Notes: generated by a model from the letters alone, not told the origin. DNA of 64,000 nt from Dactylococcopsis salina PCC 8305 (GCF_000317615.1 NC_019780.1:1199840-1263839); one strand, 5' to 3'; positions 18,269 to 28,206 are shown, numbered from the stretch's first letter. Program-made: numbers and translations.

Positions 18269-18946
18269 ATGAAAACACTTTTAATCACTGGTACAGATAC
18301 AGAAATCGGTAAAACGGTTGTTACTCTGAGTTTAATTGCCTACTGGCAAAAATACCGCTTGCTGGAACAACTGGGGGTGATGAAGTTAATTCAAACGGGA
18401 AGTCCAGGTGATAGCGGTTTGTATCAGGAACTGTTCCCTTTAAATCAGCCAGCAGAGTTATTAAACCCTGTGTCTTATCCCACCCCGATCGCGCCTCCTT
18501 TAGCGGCGGAAAAACAAAGACAACCCGTTGATCTTACTACAATTTGGCAGGCGTTGACCAGTTTAAGTAAACAACGGGAATTCGTTCTCATGGAAGCATT
18601 GGGAGGATTAGGTTCACCCGTGACTTGGGAAATGACAGTGGCGGATTTAGCCTCAGCCTGGCGTTTACCGATCGTGCTGGTTGTTCCCGTCAAATTAGGG
18701 GCGATCGGGCAAACCGTCGCCAATATTGCCCTGGCGCGCCAGCACAAGCTACAAATCAAAGGCCTCATCTTCAACTGTCTCACCGCAGAAGCAGAAAGCC
18801 AACAGCCAAATTGGACTCCCTCAGAATTAATCACCAATCTCTGTCAAGTCCCCATTTTAGGGACAATTCCCCACCTCAACGACAGCAACGATGTCGAAAA
18901 ACTCGCTCATGTTGCGTCAAACTTAGAACTAGAACATCTATGGTAA
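18269..18946 (+). CDS. bioD: Dethiobiotin synthetase BioD
   Basis: ATP-dependent enzyme that closes the ureido ring in biotin synthesis. The 225-residue protein shows the P-loop GTDTEIGKTVV at the N terminus, KLIQTGSPGD with the substrate-binding lysine, and MEALGGLGSP, where the usual EGAGG signature is read EALGG. The stop is 12 bases before the M20 amidohydrolase gene on the same strand. No other biotin gene is in the window. Confidence 0.88.
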   Translation: MKTLLITGTDTEIGKTVVTLSLIAYWQKYRLLEQLGVMKLIQTGSPGDSGLYQELFPLNQPAELLNPVSYPTPIAPPLAAEKQRQPVDLTTIWQALTSLSKQREFVLMEALGGLGSPVTWEMTVADLASAWRLPIVLVVPVKLGAIGQTVANIALARQHKLQIKGLIFNCLTAEAESQQPNWTPSELITNLCQVPILGTIPHLNDSNDVEKLAHVASNLELEHLW

Positions 18947-18958
18947 AAGGTAATCACG

Positions 18959-20161
18959 ATGACTGTATCTCCCACCAAACCCATCAACCGTTCAAAAATC
19001 CGTCCCGAAATCCAAACCCTGCAATCCGATCTTGTGCAATGGCGACGGGGGTTTCATCAACAGCCAGAACTAGCCTTCCGCGAAAAACTCACCTCAGAGT
19101 TTGTCATCCGTCAACTACAAGCCTGGGGAATCCCGCACCAAACCGCCATTGCTGAAACTGGCGTTGTCGCAATCATCGAAGGAGGAACACCTGGAAAAGT
19201 TCTCGCCATCCGTGCGGATATGGATGCTCTCCCCGTGCAAGAAGAAAACAATGTCCCCTATCGTTCCCAACATGATGGCATCATGCACGCTTGCGGACAT
19301 GATGGACACACAGCGATCGCCCTCGGAACTGCTTACTATCTCTGGCAACATCGGCAGGAAATCACAGGAACGGTTAAAATTATCTTTCAGCCTGCCGAAG
19401 AAGGGCCAGGTGGGGCAAAACCCATGATTGAAGCGGGGGTTTTGAAAAACCCTGACGTTGATGCAATTATTGGTTTACATCTCTGGAACAATCTTCCCCT
19501 CGGCACGATCGGCGTAAAAGACGGCGCTTTAATGGCAGCGGTGGAACTCTTCCAATGTCAGATTCAAGGCAAAGGGGGACATGGCGCAATGCCCCATCAA
19601 ACCATTGACGCGGTTGTTCTCAGCGCTCAAATTGTCAACGCCTTACAAACCATTGTCGCTCGTAACATTGATCCCACTGATGCTGCTGTTGTCACCGTTG
19701 GCGAATTAAAAGCAGGTTCGGCAATGAATGTCATCGCCGACAATGCCTATCTTTCGGGAACAGTGCGCTATTTTAACCCCGCCCTAGAAGGGGCAATTAA
19801 AAAGCGAGTCGAAGCCATCATCGCAGGAATTTGTGAAAGTCACGGCGGTAGCTATGACCTCAAATATTGGCGGATGTATCCCCCTGTCATCAATGATTCC
19901 CGCATCACCGACTTAGTGCGTTCCGTCGCCAATACCGTCGTTGAAACTCCCACAGGAGTTGTTCCCGAATGCCAAACCATGGGCAGCGAAGACATGGCGT
20001 TCTTCCTAGAGGAAGTGCCTGGATGTTACTTCTTTCTGGGGGCAGCGAATACAGAATTAGGACTCAATTATCCCCATCATCATCCCCGTTTTGATTTTGA
20101 TGAAACCGCTTTAGGAATGGGAGTAGAAATGTTTGCTCGTTGTGTGGAACAATTCTCCTGA
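18959..20161 (+). CDS. M20 family amidohydrolase (N-acyl-amino-acid hydrolase type)
   Basis: Zinc amidohydrolase of the M20D group (hippurate, IAA-amino-acid and N-acyl-L-amino acid hydrolases). The 400-residue protein shows RRGFHQQPEL, IRADMDALPVQEE, HACGHDGHTA with metal ligands, and the catalytic EEGPGGA. The dimerisation domain is GHGAMPHQTIDAV...GSAMNVIAD, and the C-terminal metal ligand lies in YPHHHPRFDFDE. The substrate cannot be read from the sequence. It follows bioD closely, probably in the same transcript. Confidence 0.88.
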   Translation: MTVSPTKPINRSKIRPEIQTLQSDLVQWRRGFHQQPELAFREKLTSEFVIRQLQAWGIPHQTAIAETGVVAIIEGGTPGKVLAIRADMDALPVQEENNVPYRSQHDGIMHACGHDGHTAIALGTAYYLWQHRQEITGTVKIIFQPAEEGPGGAKPMIEAGVLKNPDVDAIIGLHLWNNLPLGTIGVKDGALMAAVELFQCQIQGKGGHGAMPHQTIDAVVLSAQIVNALQTIVARNIDPTDAAVVTVGELKAGSAMNVIADNAYLSGTVRYFNPALEGAIKKRVEAIIAGICESHGGSYDLKYWRMYPPVINDSRITDLVRSVANTVVETPTGVVPECQTMGSEDMAFFLEEVPGCYFFLGAANTELGLNYPHHHPRFDFDETALGMGVEMFARCVEQFS

Positions 20162-20255
20162 GGTAGAAAATTAAAAAAACACTTTAAATGCCTATCTCTG
20201 GGGAATTGCTCGATCGAACAAACCGCTGAGGAAGATTAAGCAGTTACTACATCTT

Positions 20256-20280
20256 GTAGGGTGGGCAAGGCAAACCCTAC
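20256..20280. repeat. GTAGGGTGGGC/GC..ACCCTAC palindromic repeat
   Basis: Imperfect palindrome related to the copies at 29006-29069 and 38679-38698. It lies between the convergent amidohydrolase and pyrB genes and could act as a two-way terminator. Confidence 0.6.
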
Positions 20281-20337
20281 TGACTACTGACTTTTCCAAA
20301 ATGGTATTAGATCAGGTTCAGGTAATTGCTGAGAATT

Positions 20338-20390
20338 GGTGTTGGGTTTCGCGTAGAGACGTTCCATGGAACGTCTCTACCCAACCTACT
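20338..20390. repeat. GTTGGGTTTCG repeat with GAGACGTTCC/GGAACGTCTC core
   Basis: Full copy of the nested palindrome: outer arms TTGGGT/ACCCAA, inner arms GAGACGTTCC and GGAACGTCTC meeting at CATG. It lies just beyond the pyrB stop, where it could form a terminator stem followed by a short T run. Confidence 0.85.
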
Positions 20391-20392
20391 TT

Positions 20393-21373
20393 TTATCTAC
20401 TGGTGCCGATTAAATATAATAACGCCATCCGCACCGCCACCCCACTGGTCACTTGTTGGGAGATTAAACTAAATTCTGGATCATCCATGAGATCAGAACT
20501 AATTTCCACGCCGCGATTAACGGGGCCAGGATGGAGAATTTTAACGTTATCTTGAGCTAAAAGAGCGCGGTGGCGAGTAATGCCAAAATATTGATGATAT
20601 TCCCGTAAACTGGGCAATAAATGGTCAGTCATGCGCTCTTTTTGTAACCGTAAGGTCATAATAAAATCGGCATCCTTCAGCGCGGGTTCGATTTCCCAAT
20701 GACAAACTAATTGCTTGGAAAACGACTCGTTTAAAAAGGCCTGAAATGTCTTGGGTAATAAGGTGGGTGGCGCGGCTAAATGAACCGTTGCGCCCATTGT
20801 GGTTAGACTGTATAAGTTTGATCGCGCTACACGAGAATGGAGAATGTCTCCGACGAGCGCAATTTTCTTTCCCTGAAGAAATTGATGGGGGGAAGCAGGA
20901 GCAAGCAACTGATACAGAGTAAATAAATCTAACAGTCCTTGGGAAGGATGTTCATGTTGTCCATCCCCCGCATTAAAAACGCTAACATTTGCTTCCAGTC
21001 TATCCATTTCCGCTGCGATCGTATGAGGAACACCTGCTTGGCGATGACGGATCACCATAATGTTTGCACCCATCGCCACATAGGTTTTTGCGGTGTCGAG
21101 GATGGTTTCCCCTTTGGTTAAAGAAGAAGAACTCCCTGTAAAATTGAGGGTATCTGCTGACAAACGTTTGGAAGCAAGTTCAAAACTGCTGCGAGTGCGA
21201 GTGGAAGGCTCAAAAAATAAATTAGCAACCACTTGTCCTTGTAACGCTGGAACTTTCTTCGTGCGACGGGATAACACTTCTCGAAATTGATCGGCGGTTT
21301 CTAAAAGTGTCTCGTATTCTTCAGGGGTAAAGGTTTCTAAAGAAAGAATATGTCGCTTTGTCCAAGTGGTCAT
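20393..21373 (-). CDS. pyrB: Aspartate carbamoyltransferase catalytic subunit
   Basis: First committed enzyme of pyrimidine synthesis. Motifs seen are [13 protein letters not shown] (carbamoyl-phosphate site), [17 protein letters not shown] and HPGPVNRG. The start at 21373 ([10 protein letters not shown]) gives 326 residues. Its ATG overlaps the rlmN stop as ATGA, which indicates translational coupling, so this start is preferred over the upstream ATG at 21400. Confidence 0.95.
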   Translation of the reverse strand: MTTWTKRHILSLETFTPEEYETLLETADQFREVLSRRTKKVPALQGQVVANLFFEPSTRTRSSFELASKRLSADTLNFTGSSSSLTKGETILDTAKTYVAMGANIMVIRHRQAGVPHTIAAEMDRLEANVSVFNAGDGQHEHPSQGLLDLFTLYQLLAPASPHQFLQGKKIALVGDILHSRVARSNLYSLTTMGATVHLAAPPTLLPKTFQAFLNESFSKQLVCHWEIEPALKDADFIMTLRLQKERMTDHLLPSLREYHQYFGITRHRALLAQDNVKILHPGPVNRGVEISSDLMDDPEFSLISQQVTSGVAVRMALLYLIGTSR

Positions 21374-22389
21374 TGATTTTGCGCCCGTAATTGTCCACAA
21401 GCCGCATCTGCTTCTAAACCGCGAGAGTAACGGATGCTCACAGCAATGTTAGCGTCTTCTAGTGCAGATTGAAAGTTATTGATCCGTTCTTTGCTCGGAC
21501 GTTGATAATCTACTTCGCTAATCGGATTATAGGGAATAAGATTAACATGAGCTTGAAAGCCTCGTAACAGTTGCGCCAACTCGACAGCGTGTTCGGGAGT
21601 GTCGTTAACGCCAGCTAAGAGGATATATTCAAAAGACACCCGACGACCCGTTTGTTGGACATAGTTTCGACAGTCGCTGATCAGTTGCGACAAGGGATAA
21701 CCGCCGCCACTGGGGATTAGTTTCTCTCGTAAGGTTTGGTTGGACGCATGGAGACTGATGGCGAGGGTGATTTGTAGTTTGGCGGCGGCAAGTTTGGGGA
21801 TTTGTTTGGGAATACCAACGGTAGAGACGGTGAGACAGCGTTGTCCAATACCAATGTCTTGGTTTAAAGATTTGACGGCGTTCACGACTGGTTTTAAGTT
21901 GAGGAGGGGTTCACCCATTCCCATGAAGACGACATGACTGACTCTGGCTTGGAAGTCTTCAGCGACGGTTAAAACTTGATCTACGATTTCGTGGGTGTTG
22001 AGGTTACGGGTAAAACCGCCTTTTCCAGTGGCGCAAAAGTCACAATTCATGGGACATCCCACTTGGGAGGAAACACAAACGGTAAGCCGTTTGGCAGTGG
22101 GGATGCCAACGGTTTCGATGAGTTCCCCATCTTCGAGACGGAGTAAGTATTTACGGGTTTCGTCTGGTGCGATGCTACGATGAGCAATGGTAGAGCGCCC
22201 AATGGGTTGGTCTTGCAGGGTTTCTCGCCAGCTTTTGGGAAAAACTGTGATTTCAGGCATCGATCGCGCTCCTTTTTGGTATAACCATTGATGGAGTTGT
22301 TTGCCGCGATATGCGGGTTGTCCTTGTTCTTGCACCCAATGGGTTAATTCTTCTAAACTTTTTCCTAATAATGCCGATTGATGACTCAA
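21370..22389 (-). CDS. rlmN: 23S rRNA (adenine2503-C2)/tRNA methyltransferase RlmN
   Basis: Radical-SAM methyltransferase that modifies A2503 of 23S rRNA and A37 of some tRNAs. The 339-residue protein has the CPMNCDFC cluster motif (Cys112, Cys116, Cys119) that binds the 4Fe-4S centre, the GMGEPLLN motif, and the two catalytic cysteines expected near residue 105 and the C terminus (VCVSSQ, AACGQL). Its stop overlaps the pyrB start, so the two form an operon. Confidence 0.95.
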   Translation of the reverse strand: MSHQSALLGKSLEELTHWVQEQGQPAYRGKQLHQWLYQKGARSMPEITVFPKSWRETLQDQPIGRSTIAHRSIAPDETRKYLLRLEDGELIETVGIPTAKRLTVCVSSQVGCPMNCDFCATGKGGFTRNLNTHEIVDQVLTVAEDFQARVSHVVFMGMGEPLLNLKPVVNAVKSLNQDIGIGQRCLTVSTVGIPKQIPKLAAAKLQITLAISLHASNQTLREKLIPSGGGYPLSQLISDCRNYVQQTGRRVSFEYILLAGVNDTPEHAVELAQLLRGFQAHVNLIPYNPISEVDYQRPSKERINNFQSALEDANIAVSIRYSRGLEADAACGQLRAQNQ

Positions 22390-22550
22390 CAGTTTCTCCT
22401 AATTCTCGTTAACTACATACAGATGTAATCCTTGAGGTGTTCTCTTTCTTTCCCTCATTATCGAAGGGTGGGATCAGGTTCGGGGGGAAATTTCTCTCCA
22501 ATACTACATTGTACAAATTTTCTCTAGAAGACTTCTGCTTGTAACTGATG

Positions 22551-22602
22551 GGTGTTGGGTTTCGCGTGGAGACGTTCCATGGAACGTCTCTACCCAACCT
22601 AC
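22551..22602. repeat. GTTGGGTTTCG repeat with GAGACGTTCC/GGAACGTCTC core
   Basis: Another full copy of the nested palindrome family, between the DUF4278 gene end and rlmN. Apparent ORFs here are artefacts. Confidence 0.85.
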
Positions 22603-22621
22603 GTTTCTGTAAGGGGTTGGT

Positions 22622-23041
22622 TTAATTTCTAGCCGCTAATTCTTGATATTCTTTTTCCAACATGGAGACTAACTGATTATTCCCGTTTTTTCTCGCGACA
22701 GAAAGACGACGTTCTAAGTTGCGTCGCATACTTTCAATATGAGCTTGTTCTGCTTCGGTTTCTGAGGTTTGAGTGGCAAAGTGGGGAGGAGTGGGTAACT
22801 TTGCTTCTGGAGCAATAGCAGGAATGGACATTTGGGAAGGGTGATGAGACTGTACTACAGGACGTTTGCTATAGTAAACTCCTCGATATTGTAATCCGAG
22901 TTTGGGTTGTAATTGAGGAATGTGTCGTGGATACTGGTAACGCCAAAATTGTCCTCTATATTTTCCGCCGATTTCTCCTTCTGTTGTTTCTAGAGGATTG
23001 GTTTCGGGTTCGTACTGGATACCACGATAGGTTAATTTCAT
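22622..23041 (-). CDS. DUF4278 domain protein
   Basis: Small protein of 139 residues starting MKLTYRGIQYEP, the hallmark of DUF4278, a family found in cyanobacteria. A second partial copy of the motif (LQYRGVYYSKRP) follows near residue 50. The C-terminal third is a charged helix (SETEAEQAHIESMRRNLERRLSVARK), probably coiled coil. Function is unknown. The start at 23041 is chosen because the motif begins at the N terminus in the family; an ATG at 23089 would add 16 residues. Confidence 0.75.
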   Translation of the reverse strand: MKLTYRGIQYEPETNPLETTEGEIGGKYRGQFWRYQYPRHIPQLQPKLGLQYRGVYYSKRPVVQSHHPSQMSIPAIAPEAKLPTPPHFATQTSETEAEQAHIESMRRNLERRLSVARKNGNNQLVSMLEKEYQELAARN

Positions 23042-23232
23042 ATTGTCTCCTTGATCACAAACGACGTTTAGAAGTAGATTGATCTTCAATTTACAATTAT
23101 AGATTTGATTTCTGTATATTTTGTTACAATTTATAAGAATTTTTACGGAATTTTAAAACTCGTTTTCGATCGAGCGTAATACGATAAGCTAACAACAGAC
23201 CTTAGAGACTTTTAATATTTCATCAAAGAACC

Positions 23233-23667
23233 ATGACATTTCCACGATTGATCATTATTACGTTTTCCCTGCTTTGCTTCGGGATGTTCTTCTCTCCTGA
23301 AGCGGAAGCGCTCACCCGAATCAAACTCTCAAATCTTTCCTACCAAGACTGTCCCGAAGAATATGAAGGAGGTTTACTCAGTGGTAGTTCTAGAAACGCC
23401 AGTTGCTTTCTTGTGACTGGTCAAGCGAAAAACCCTTCTGGAAAAATGATTTATGACGCTGACGTTTACGGACGGATTTATGATGCGAATGGCAATCCCG
23501 TTTTACAAAATCGGACTCGTGTCGGTTCAATTTCAGAAGTGCCTCCTGGCGTTAGTGATTTCAGCCTGAGAATTAGTGTACCGGCGAATCAACCAACGCC
23601 TTTACAACTGGAACAATTTAAAGCCTCTGGATTTTCCAGCAGTGTTAGTCCGAGAGTGCGCTACTAA
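23233..23667 (+). CDS. Secreted protein of unknown function (FxLYD-like fold)
   Basis: Protein of 144 residues with a signal peptide (about 1-26, ending AEA). The mature part looks like a single beta-sandwich: GQAKNPSGKMIYDADVYGRIYDANGNPV resembles FxLYD-type domains. Two cysteines (DCPEEY, ASCFLV) could pair. Not recognised further. Its end overlaps the YggT gene end by four bases. Confidence 0.68.
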   Translation: MTFPRLIIITFSLLCFGMFFSPEAEALTRIKLSNLSYQDCPEEYEGGLLSGSSRNASCFLVTGQAKNPSGKMIYDADVYGRIYDANGNPVLQNRTRVGSISEVPPGVSDFSLRISVPANQPTPLQLEQFKASGFSSSVSPRVRY

Positions 23668-23927
23668 GCAACACTGGTCAATAAACCAGAAATAATTTGT
23701 AGGCTAAAAATTGCCAGAATCGGAGACAAATCAATTCCACCTAATGGGGGAATAAAAGAGCGAAAAATGTTGAGATAAGGATCAGTAACGGGGCTGAGGA
23801 ACGACATTGCTTGTTGCGCCCAGCCTGCCGTTTGAAACCAGCTTAACAAAATCCGAACAAAAATTAGTAGTAGATAGATATTGAGAAAATTAGCGAGACT
23901 ATCAGTAAGAAGTGCGGTTGCGCTCAT
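23664..23927 (-). CDS. YggT family membrane protein (Ycf19-like)
   Basis: Protein of 87 residues with two membrane segments and the family motifs RILLSWF and DPYLNIFRSFIPPLGGIDLSPILA. YggT/Ycf19 proteins occur in cyanobacteria and plastids and have been linked to thylakoid or nucleoid organisation. Complete length. It is convergent with the secreted-protein gene. Confidence 0.88.
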   Translation of the reverse strand: MSATALLTDSLANFLNIYLLLIFVRILLSWFQTAGWAQQAMSFLSPVTDPYLNIFRSFIPPLGGIDLSPILAIFSLQIISGLLTSVA

Positions 23928-24039
23928 GGTTATAGTTTAGTTGTAGAACAAAATTAAGTGGACGAAAAATAATCGCCTCTTTGCGGTTAGTTTAACTGAT
24001 TTTAAGTTACTTTCGCACCGCTCGGATGACAGAAACTAG

Positions 24040-24975
24040 CTAACGAATGAAGTTAGGTAACTCTACAGACGCATAAGATTTACGTTTTTTACGATGGTTT
24101 GTCACCATTGGCGCGGGTTGGTTTCCTTTCCAGTCGGGAAGTGAGATTCCCATCTCGATATTGTCTAACTCTTGTTCCTGAATCTCTAACCAGTCTTCCT
24201 CCTGTATGTTTTCTGAAATAGAAGTCTGTTCCTCGGTGGGAGAGGTATCCATAGCAGTTGCGTCTTCTTTTGGAGGAGACATTTTCTGATTTTGACTCGA
24301 CCATGAGGGAATGGGTTGTGAGGGTGTCGAGGGAGTGGGAGTGAATGCTTCCTCCTTCATTTGTGGGTTATTTTCTAGACATTTATTTAATGCAGATTTA
24401 AACTGCCAGGTATGACGGCGTTGTTGTTGTAAACGGAAGGAGAGTTCTCTGGATTGTTTTTCCGCTTGAGAGAGTTTGTAGGATTGTTCTTGGAATTGTT
24501 TTTGGATGAGAGCGCATTCTCTTTCTAGTTGAGCCACTCGCTGTTGAGATACTGTTAGCTGCTGGCTCATCTGTGAAATTTTATCTTCTTGATGTTGGAT
24601 TTTGGTTCGACAACTTTTGAGTTCTTGAGATAAACTCAAATTCTGTTCATAGGCGGCGTTGAGTTCATCATTTTGTTGAGCGTTTAAGTCTTCTGCTTGT
24701 TTTAAGCGCCATTGCTGTTGTTCTAATTGAGCTTGAGTGGCTTCTAATTCTCTTTGGAGTTGAGCGTTGCGATGTAAGAGTTGGTGATTTTGTTCTTGGA
24801 GGGGTTCGGTTTCTTCTTCTGGGGAAGATGCTTGAGGATTGATTTCGGTTTCATTGTTTTCTGGGGGAGAGTCATCAAGGGAGGAAAGTAACTCATCGAT
24901 CGAGTCATCAACAAGAAAACTATCATGGTCATCGAGGGAAGAATCGGAAAATTTGGGGGTATCAGCTTCGCTCAT
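24040..24975 (-). CDS. Long coiled-coil protein of unknown function
   Basis: Protein of 311 residues with an acidic, low-complexity N terminus (about 1-60), a long glutamine-rich coiled coil (about 60-205: ELEATQAQLEQQQWRLKQAE and similar), and a disordered Ser/Thr/Pro/Glu-rich tail ending in a basic stretch (HRKKRKSYASVELPNFIR). No enzymatic motif or signal peptide. A structural or scaffolding role is possible but not shown. Confidence 0.7.
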   Translation of the reverse strand: MSEADTPKFSDSSLDDHDSFLVDDSIDELLSSLDDSPPENNETEINPQASSPEEETEPLQEQNHQLLHRNAQLQRELEATQAQLEQQQWRLKQAEDLNAQQNDELNAAYEQNLSLSQELKSCRTKIQHQEDKISQMSQQLTVSQQRVAQLERECALIQKQFQEQSYKLSQAEKQSRELSFRLQQQRRHTWQFKSALNKCLENNPQMKEEAFTPTPSTPSQPIPSWSSQNQKMSPPKEDATAMDTSPTEEQTSISENIQEEDWLEIQEQELDNIEMGISLPDWKGNQPAPMVTNHRKKRKSYASVELPNFIR

Positions 24976-25102
24976 GGTGATTGGTGAAATAGCAACAAAT
25001 TTCTAACTATTACATTAATGCAAAAAAATTTCTCGCGCTAGACAAAATTTTACTTGAACAGTGCTAAATTAATAGTTTCTGGTTGGCTCAATAGGAAAAA
25101 TT

Positions 25103-26029
25103 ATGGCGTTTTCTCAGGTGACAGTACAAGTTCCAGCAACCACAGCGAATCTCGGACCGGGGTTTGATTGTTTGGGAGTGGCTTTAACGCTCCATAATCG
25201 GTTTCGGTTTACACTCAAGAATGCGTCTGATCCTCCTGTGGAGATTCTGGTTAAGGGAGAGGAAGCGGCGAGAGTGAGTACCGATGCTGAGAATTTGATT
25301 TATCGTGCTTTTGCCAGTTTTTATGAAGGGTTTGGACAGACTCCACCGCCAGTAAAAATTGAGATTGAGTTGGGTGTTCCCCTGTCACGAGGGTTAGGAA
25401 GTTCGGCGACAGCGATCGTTGGCGGATTAGTGGCGGCGAATGCTTTGGCGGGAAGTCCGATGGAGGAGGATGATTTATTACAAAAGGCGATCGCCCTAGA
25501 AGGACATCCCGATAATGTGATTCCTGCTTTTCTCGGTGGTTGTCGGTTAGCGGTTGCGAACAATCAACAGTGGAAAATTTGTGATATTCCCTGGTGGTCG
25601 GAGTTGATTCCAGTGGTGGCGATTCCTGATTTTGAACTTTCCACAGCAGCGGCTCGATCGGTGCTTCCCTCACAGTTTTCTCGTGATGTGGCGATTTTTA
25701 ATGCCGCACATTTAGGCTTACTGTTGCGCGCGATCGAAACTGGACGTTGTGATTGGTTACGCATTGGAATGCGAGATCAATTACACCAACCCTACCGTCA
25801 ACAACTGATTTCGGGTTATACGGAAGTAGAAACGGCTGCGATTAGCGCGGGCGCTCATGGGGTTGCGATTAGTGGCGCGGGTCCGACTTTGTTGGCGATT
25901 ACCAGTGTTGGTGATGCGTCGATCGTTGCTCAAGAAATGCAAGCCGCATGGGAAAAACTTGGAATAGCCGCGATCGTAAAAGTTTTAAAAATCAGTCCCA
26001 CAGGCGCAGCTTTTGAGCTTCATCATTAA
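25103..26029 (+). CDS. thrB: Homoserine kinase
   Basis: GHMP kinase that phosphorylates homoserine in threonine synthesis. The 308-residue protein has the N-terminal VPATTANLGPGFDCLGVAL, the ATP-binding PLSRGLGSSATAIVGG, and the C-terminal GVAISGAGPTLLAI motif. ATG start, single gene on this strand. Complete. Confidence 0.95.
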   Translation: MAFSQVTVQVPATTANLGPGFDCLGVALTLHNRFRFTLKNASDPPVEILVKGEEAARVSTDAENLIYRAFASFYEGFGQTPPPVKIEIELGVPLSRGLGSSATAIVGGLVAANALAGSPMEEDDLLQKAIALEGHPDNVIPAFLGGCRLAVANNQQWKICDIPWWSELIPVVAIPDFELSTAAARSVLPSQFSRDVAIFNAAHLGLLLRAIETGRCDWLRIGMRDQLHQPYRQQLISGYTEVETAAISAGAHGVAISGAGPTLLAITSVGDASIVAQEMQAAWEKLGIAAIVKVLKISPTGAAFELHH

Positions 26030-26044
26030 TATTATATTTGTTCA

Positions 26045-26116
26045 ATGCAAGCACAGGAAGCAAAACCCTTTTTAAAATGGGCAGGAGGAAAAAGCCAAAT
26101 CATCGAACAAATATAG
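26045..26116 (+). pseudogene. N-terminal remnant of a Dam-type DNA adenine methylase
   Basis: A 23-codon frame whose peptide contains KPFLKWAGGKSQII, the SAM-binding start of the D12/Dam adenine-methylase family. The frame stops after IIEQI, and the following bases are a CCCCCC/GGGGGG palindromic repeat, so the rest of the gene is gone. It begins 15 bases after thrB. Too short to be functional. Confidence 0.6.
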
Positions 26117-26120
26117 ATTG

Positions 26121-26155
26121 ATCCCCCCTATCCCCCCTTATTAAGGGGGGAAAAG
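26121..26155. repeat. CCCCCCTTATTAAGGGGGG palindromic repeat
   Basis: Member of the C-run/G-run palindrome family. It lies at the break point of the methylase remnant and next to the prolyl oligopeptidase stop. Confidence 0.8.
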
Positions 26156-26160
26156 AAGAC

Positions 26161-28206
26161 CTAGGATAAAACGGCGGTTAAAAACCCTAATTGATCCGTA
26201 ACTTCTTCAATGCGTTTACTGGTGGGTTTTCCAGTGCCATGCCCAGCTTTGGTTTCAATGCGGATTAAAACGGGATTGTCTCCCCCATGTGCGGCTTGTA
26301 AAGCAGCAGCAAATTTGAAACTATGAGCGGGAACGACTCGATCATCGTGATCTGCGGTAGTAATTAACGTTGAAGGATATACTGTACCAGCTTTGAGATT
26401 ATGCAGGGGAGAATAAGCATATAGTGCCTCAAACTCTTCTGGATTATCTGGTGAACCATAATCGGAACACCACGCCCAACCAATGGTAAACTTATGGAAA
26501 CGAAGCATATCAAGCACTCCCACCGCAGGTAACGCAGCCCCAAATAAGTCTGGACGTTGCGTCATACAAGCGCCCACTAATAACCCGCCATTACTTCCCC
26601 CGGAAATAGCCAGTTTTTGTGAGGAAGTATAACGATTTTCAATTAACCATTCGGCGGCGGAAATAAAGTCATCAAAAACGTTTTGTTTGTTTAATTTTGT
26701 TCCCGCTTGATGCCATTCTTCTCCATATTCTCCCCCACCGCGTAAGTTGGGAACAGCGTAAACTCCTCCCATTTCCATCCAGACTAAACGACTGACGGAA
26801 AAACTGGGGGTGAGAGAGATATTAAAGCCGCCGTAAGCATAAAGTAGGGTGGGATTATTCCCATCAAGAAATAGTCCTTTTTTATGGGTAATAAACATGG
26901 GAATTTGTGTGCCGTCTTTGCTACGGTAAAAGACTTGGCGCGTTTCGTAGTTTTCTGGATTGAAACTAACAGTCGGTTGACGGAAAAGGGTACTTTCTCC
27001 CGTTTCGAGGTTGTAGCGATAAATGGTGGTTGGTGTGGTAAAACTGGTGAAGGCATAAAAGGTTTCAGTATCCTCGCGTTTACCGTTAAATCCTCCTACT
27101 GATCCAATGGCGGGGAGTTCAATATCTTTGATATAATCACCGTTTAAATGATGAATTTGTAGCTTCGATCGCGCGTCTTGTAAGTAATCTAAAATAAACT
27201 GATGATTTAAGACACTAATTCCTTCTAAAGTCTTCTCATTTTCGGGTACAATTTCTTGCCAATTTTCGGGTTCAGGCTGATTAATATCAATGCCAATTAA
27301 TCGTCCTTTGGGTGCATTATAATCGGTGCGAAACCAAAACAGCGATCCTTCATATTCAACAAAACTAAAGTTACCAATAAAGTCAGAAATTAGTTCTTTA
27401 ATTGTCGCATTTTCATCTTCTAAATCCTGATAGAAAACTAAATTTTTCGGATCAGTTCCTTTACTGACAGAAATAATTAAATAACGTCCATCTTCTGTGA
27501 CATCAGCATCAAACATCCATTCCTTTTGATCAGGACGTTCATAGATTAAAATATCTTCAGTTTGTTCTGTTCCCAGACGATGATAATATAATTTTTGATA
27601 ATAGTTTGCTTCCTCTAATTGTTTTCCTTCTGGCGGTGCATCATAGCGACTATAAAAAAAGCCTTCATTATCTTTTGTCCAAGTTGCACTTGAAAATTTA
27701 ATCCATTGTAAATGATCAGAAAAATCTTCTCCCGTCTCTACATTTTTAACCTGCCATTCTTGCCAATCTGATCCTGATTTTGAGATACCATAAGCGACAA
27801 ATTGACCATTATCACTAATCGCAATTCCTGAGAGGGCGATCGTCCCATCTTCGGAAAATTGATTGGGATCAAGTAGCACTTTGGGTTCATCATTTAAGTC
27901 TTCTAAGGTGTAGAGAACACTTTGATTTTGCAGACCATCGTTTTTGAAATAAAAATAACGTTCTCCTCTTTTAATAGGAATCCCATACTTTTCATAATCC
28001 CATAAGTCCGTGAGGCGTTTTCTAATAGTTTCCCGTTCAGAAATTTGTTCTAGAAAACCAAATGTCACCTCATTTTGTGCTTCAACCCATGCCTTAGTTT
28101 CAGGGGAATCAGGATTTTCTAACCAACGATAGTGGTCTTTAACTTTTACGCCATGATAGTCATCAATTTGTTTAACTGTTTCCGTTTTAGGATAATTTAA
28201 AGACAT
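26161..28206 (-). CDS. Prolyl oligopeptidase family serine peptidase (S9A)
   Basis: Serine peptidase that cleaves after proline in peptides. The N-terminal part forms the seven-blade propeller (about residues 60-400 of the 681-residue protein); the C-terminal alpha/beta hydrolase has the nucleophile motif GGSNGG, the aspartate in TADHDDRVVPAHS and the histidine in KAGHGTGKP. No signal peptide with the chosen start (ATG at 28206, MSLNYPKTE), which matches the usual N terminus; an ATG at 28257 would add 17 residues. It is cytoplasmic and monocistronic. Confidence 0.92.
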   Translation of the reverse strand: MSLNYPKTETVKQIDDYHGVKVKDHYRWLENPDSPETKAWVEAQNEVTFGFLEQISERETIRKRLTDLWDYEKYGIPIKRGERYFYFKNDGLQNQSVLYTLEDLNDEPKVLLDPNQFSEDGTIALSGIAISDNGQFVAYGISKSGSDWQEWQVKNVETGEDFSDHLQWIKFSSATWTKDNEGFFYSRYDAPPEGKQLEEANYYQKLYYHRLGTEQTEDILIYERPDQKEWMFDADVTEDGRYLIISVSKGTDPKNLVFYQDLEDENATIKELISDFIGNFSFVEYEGSLFWFRTDYNAPKGRLIGIDINQPEPENWQEIVPENEKTLEGISVLNHQFILDYLQDARSKLQIHHLNGDYIKDIELPAIGSVGGFNGKREDTETFYAFTSFTTPTTIYRYNLETGESTLFRQPTVSFNPENYETRQVFYRSKDGTQIPMFITHKKGLFLDGNNPTLLYAYGGFNISLTPSFSVSRLVWMEMGGVYAVPNLRGGGEYGEEWHQAGTKLNKQNVFDDFISAAEWLIENRYTSSQKLAISGGSNGGLLVGACMTQRPDLFGAALPAVGVLDMLRFHKFTIGWAWCSDYGSPDNPEEFEALYAYSPLHNLKAGTVYPSTLITTADHDDRVVPAHSFKFAAALQAAHGGDNPVLIRIETKAGHGTGKPTSKRIEEVTDQLGFLTAVLS

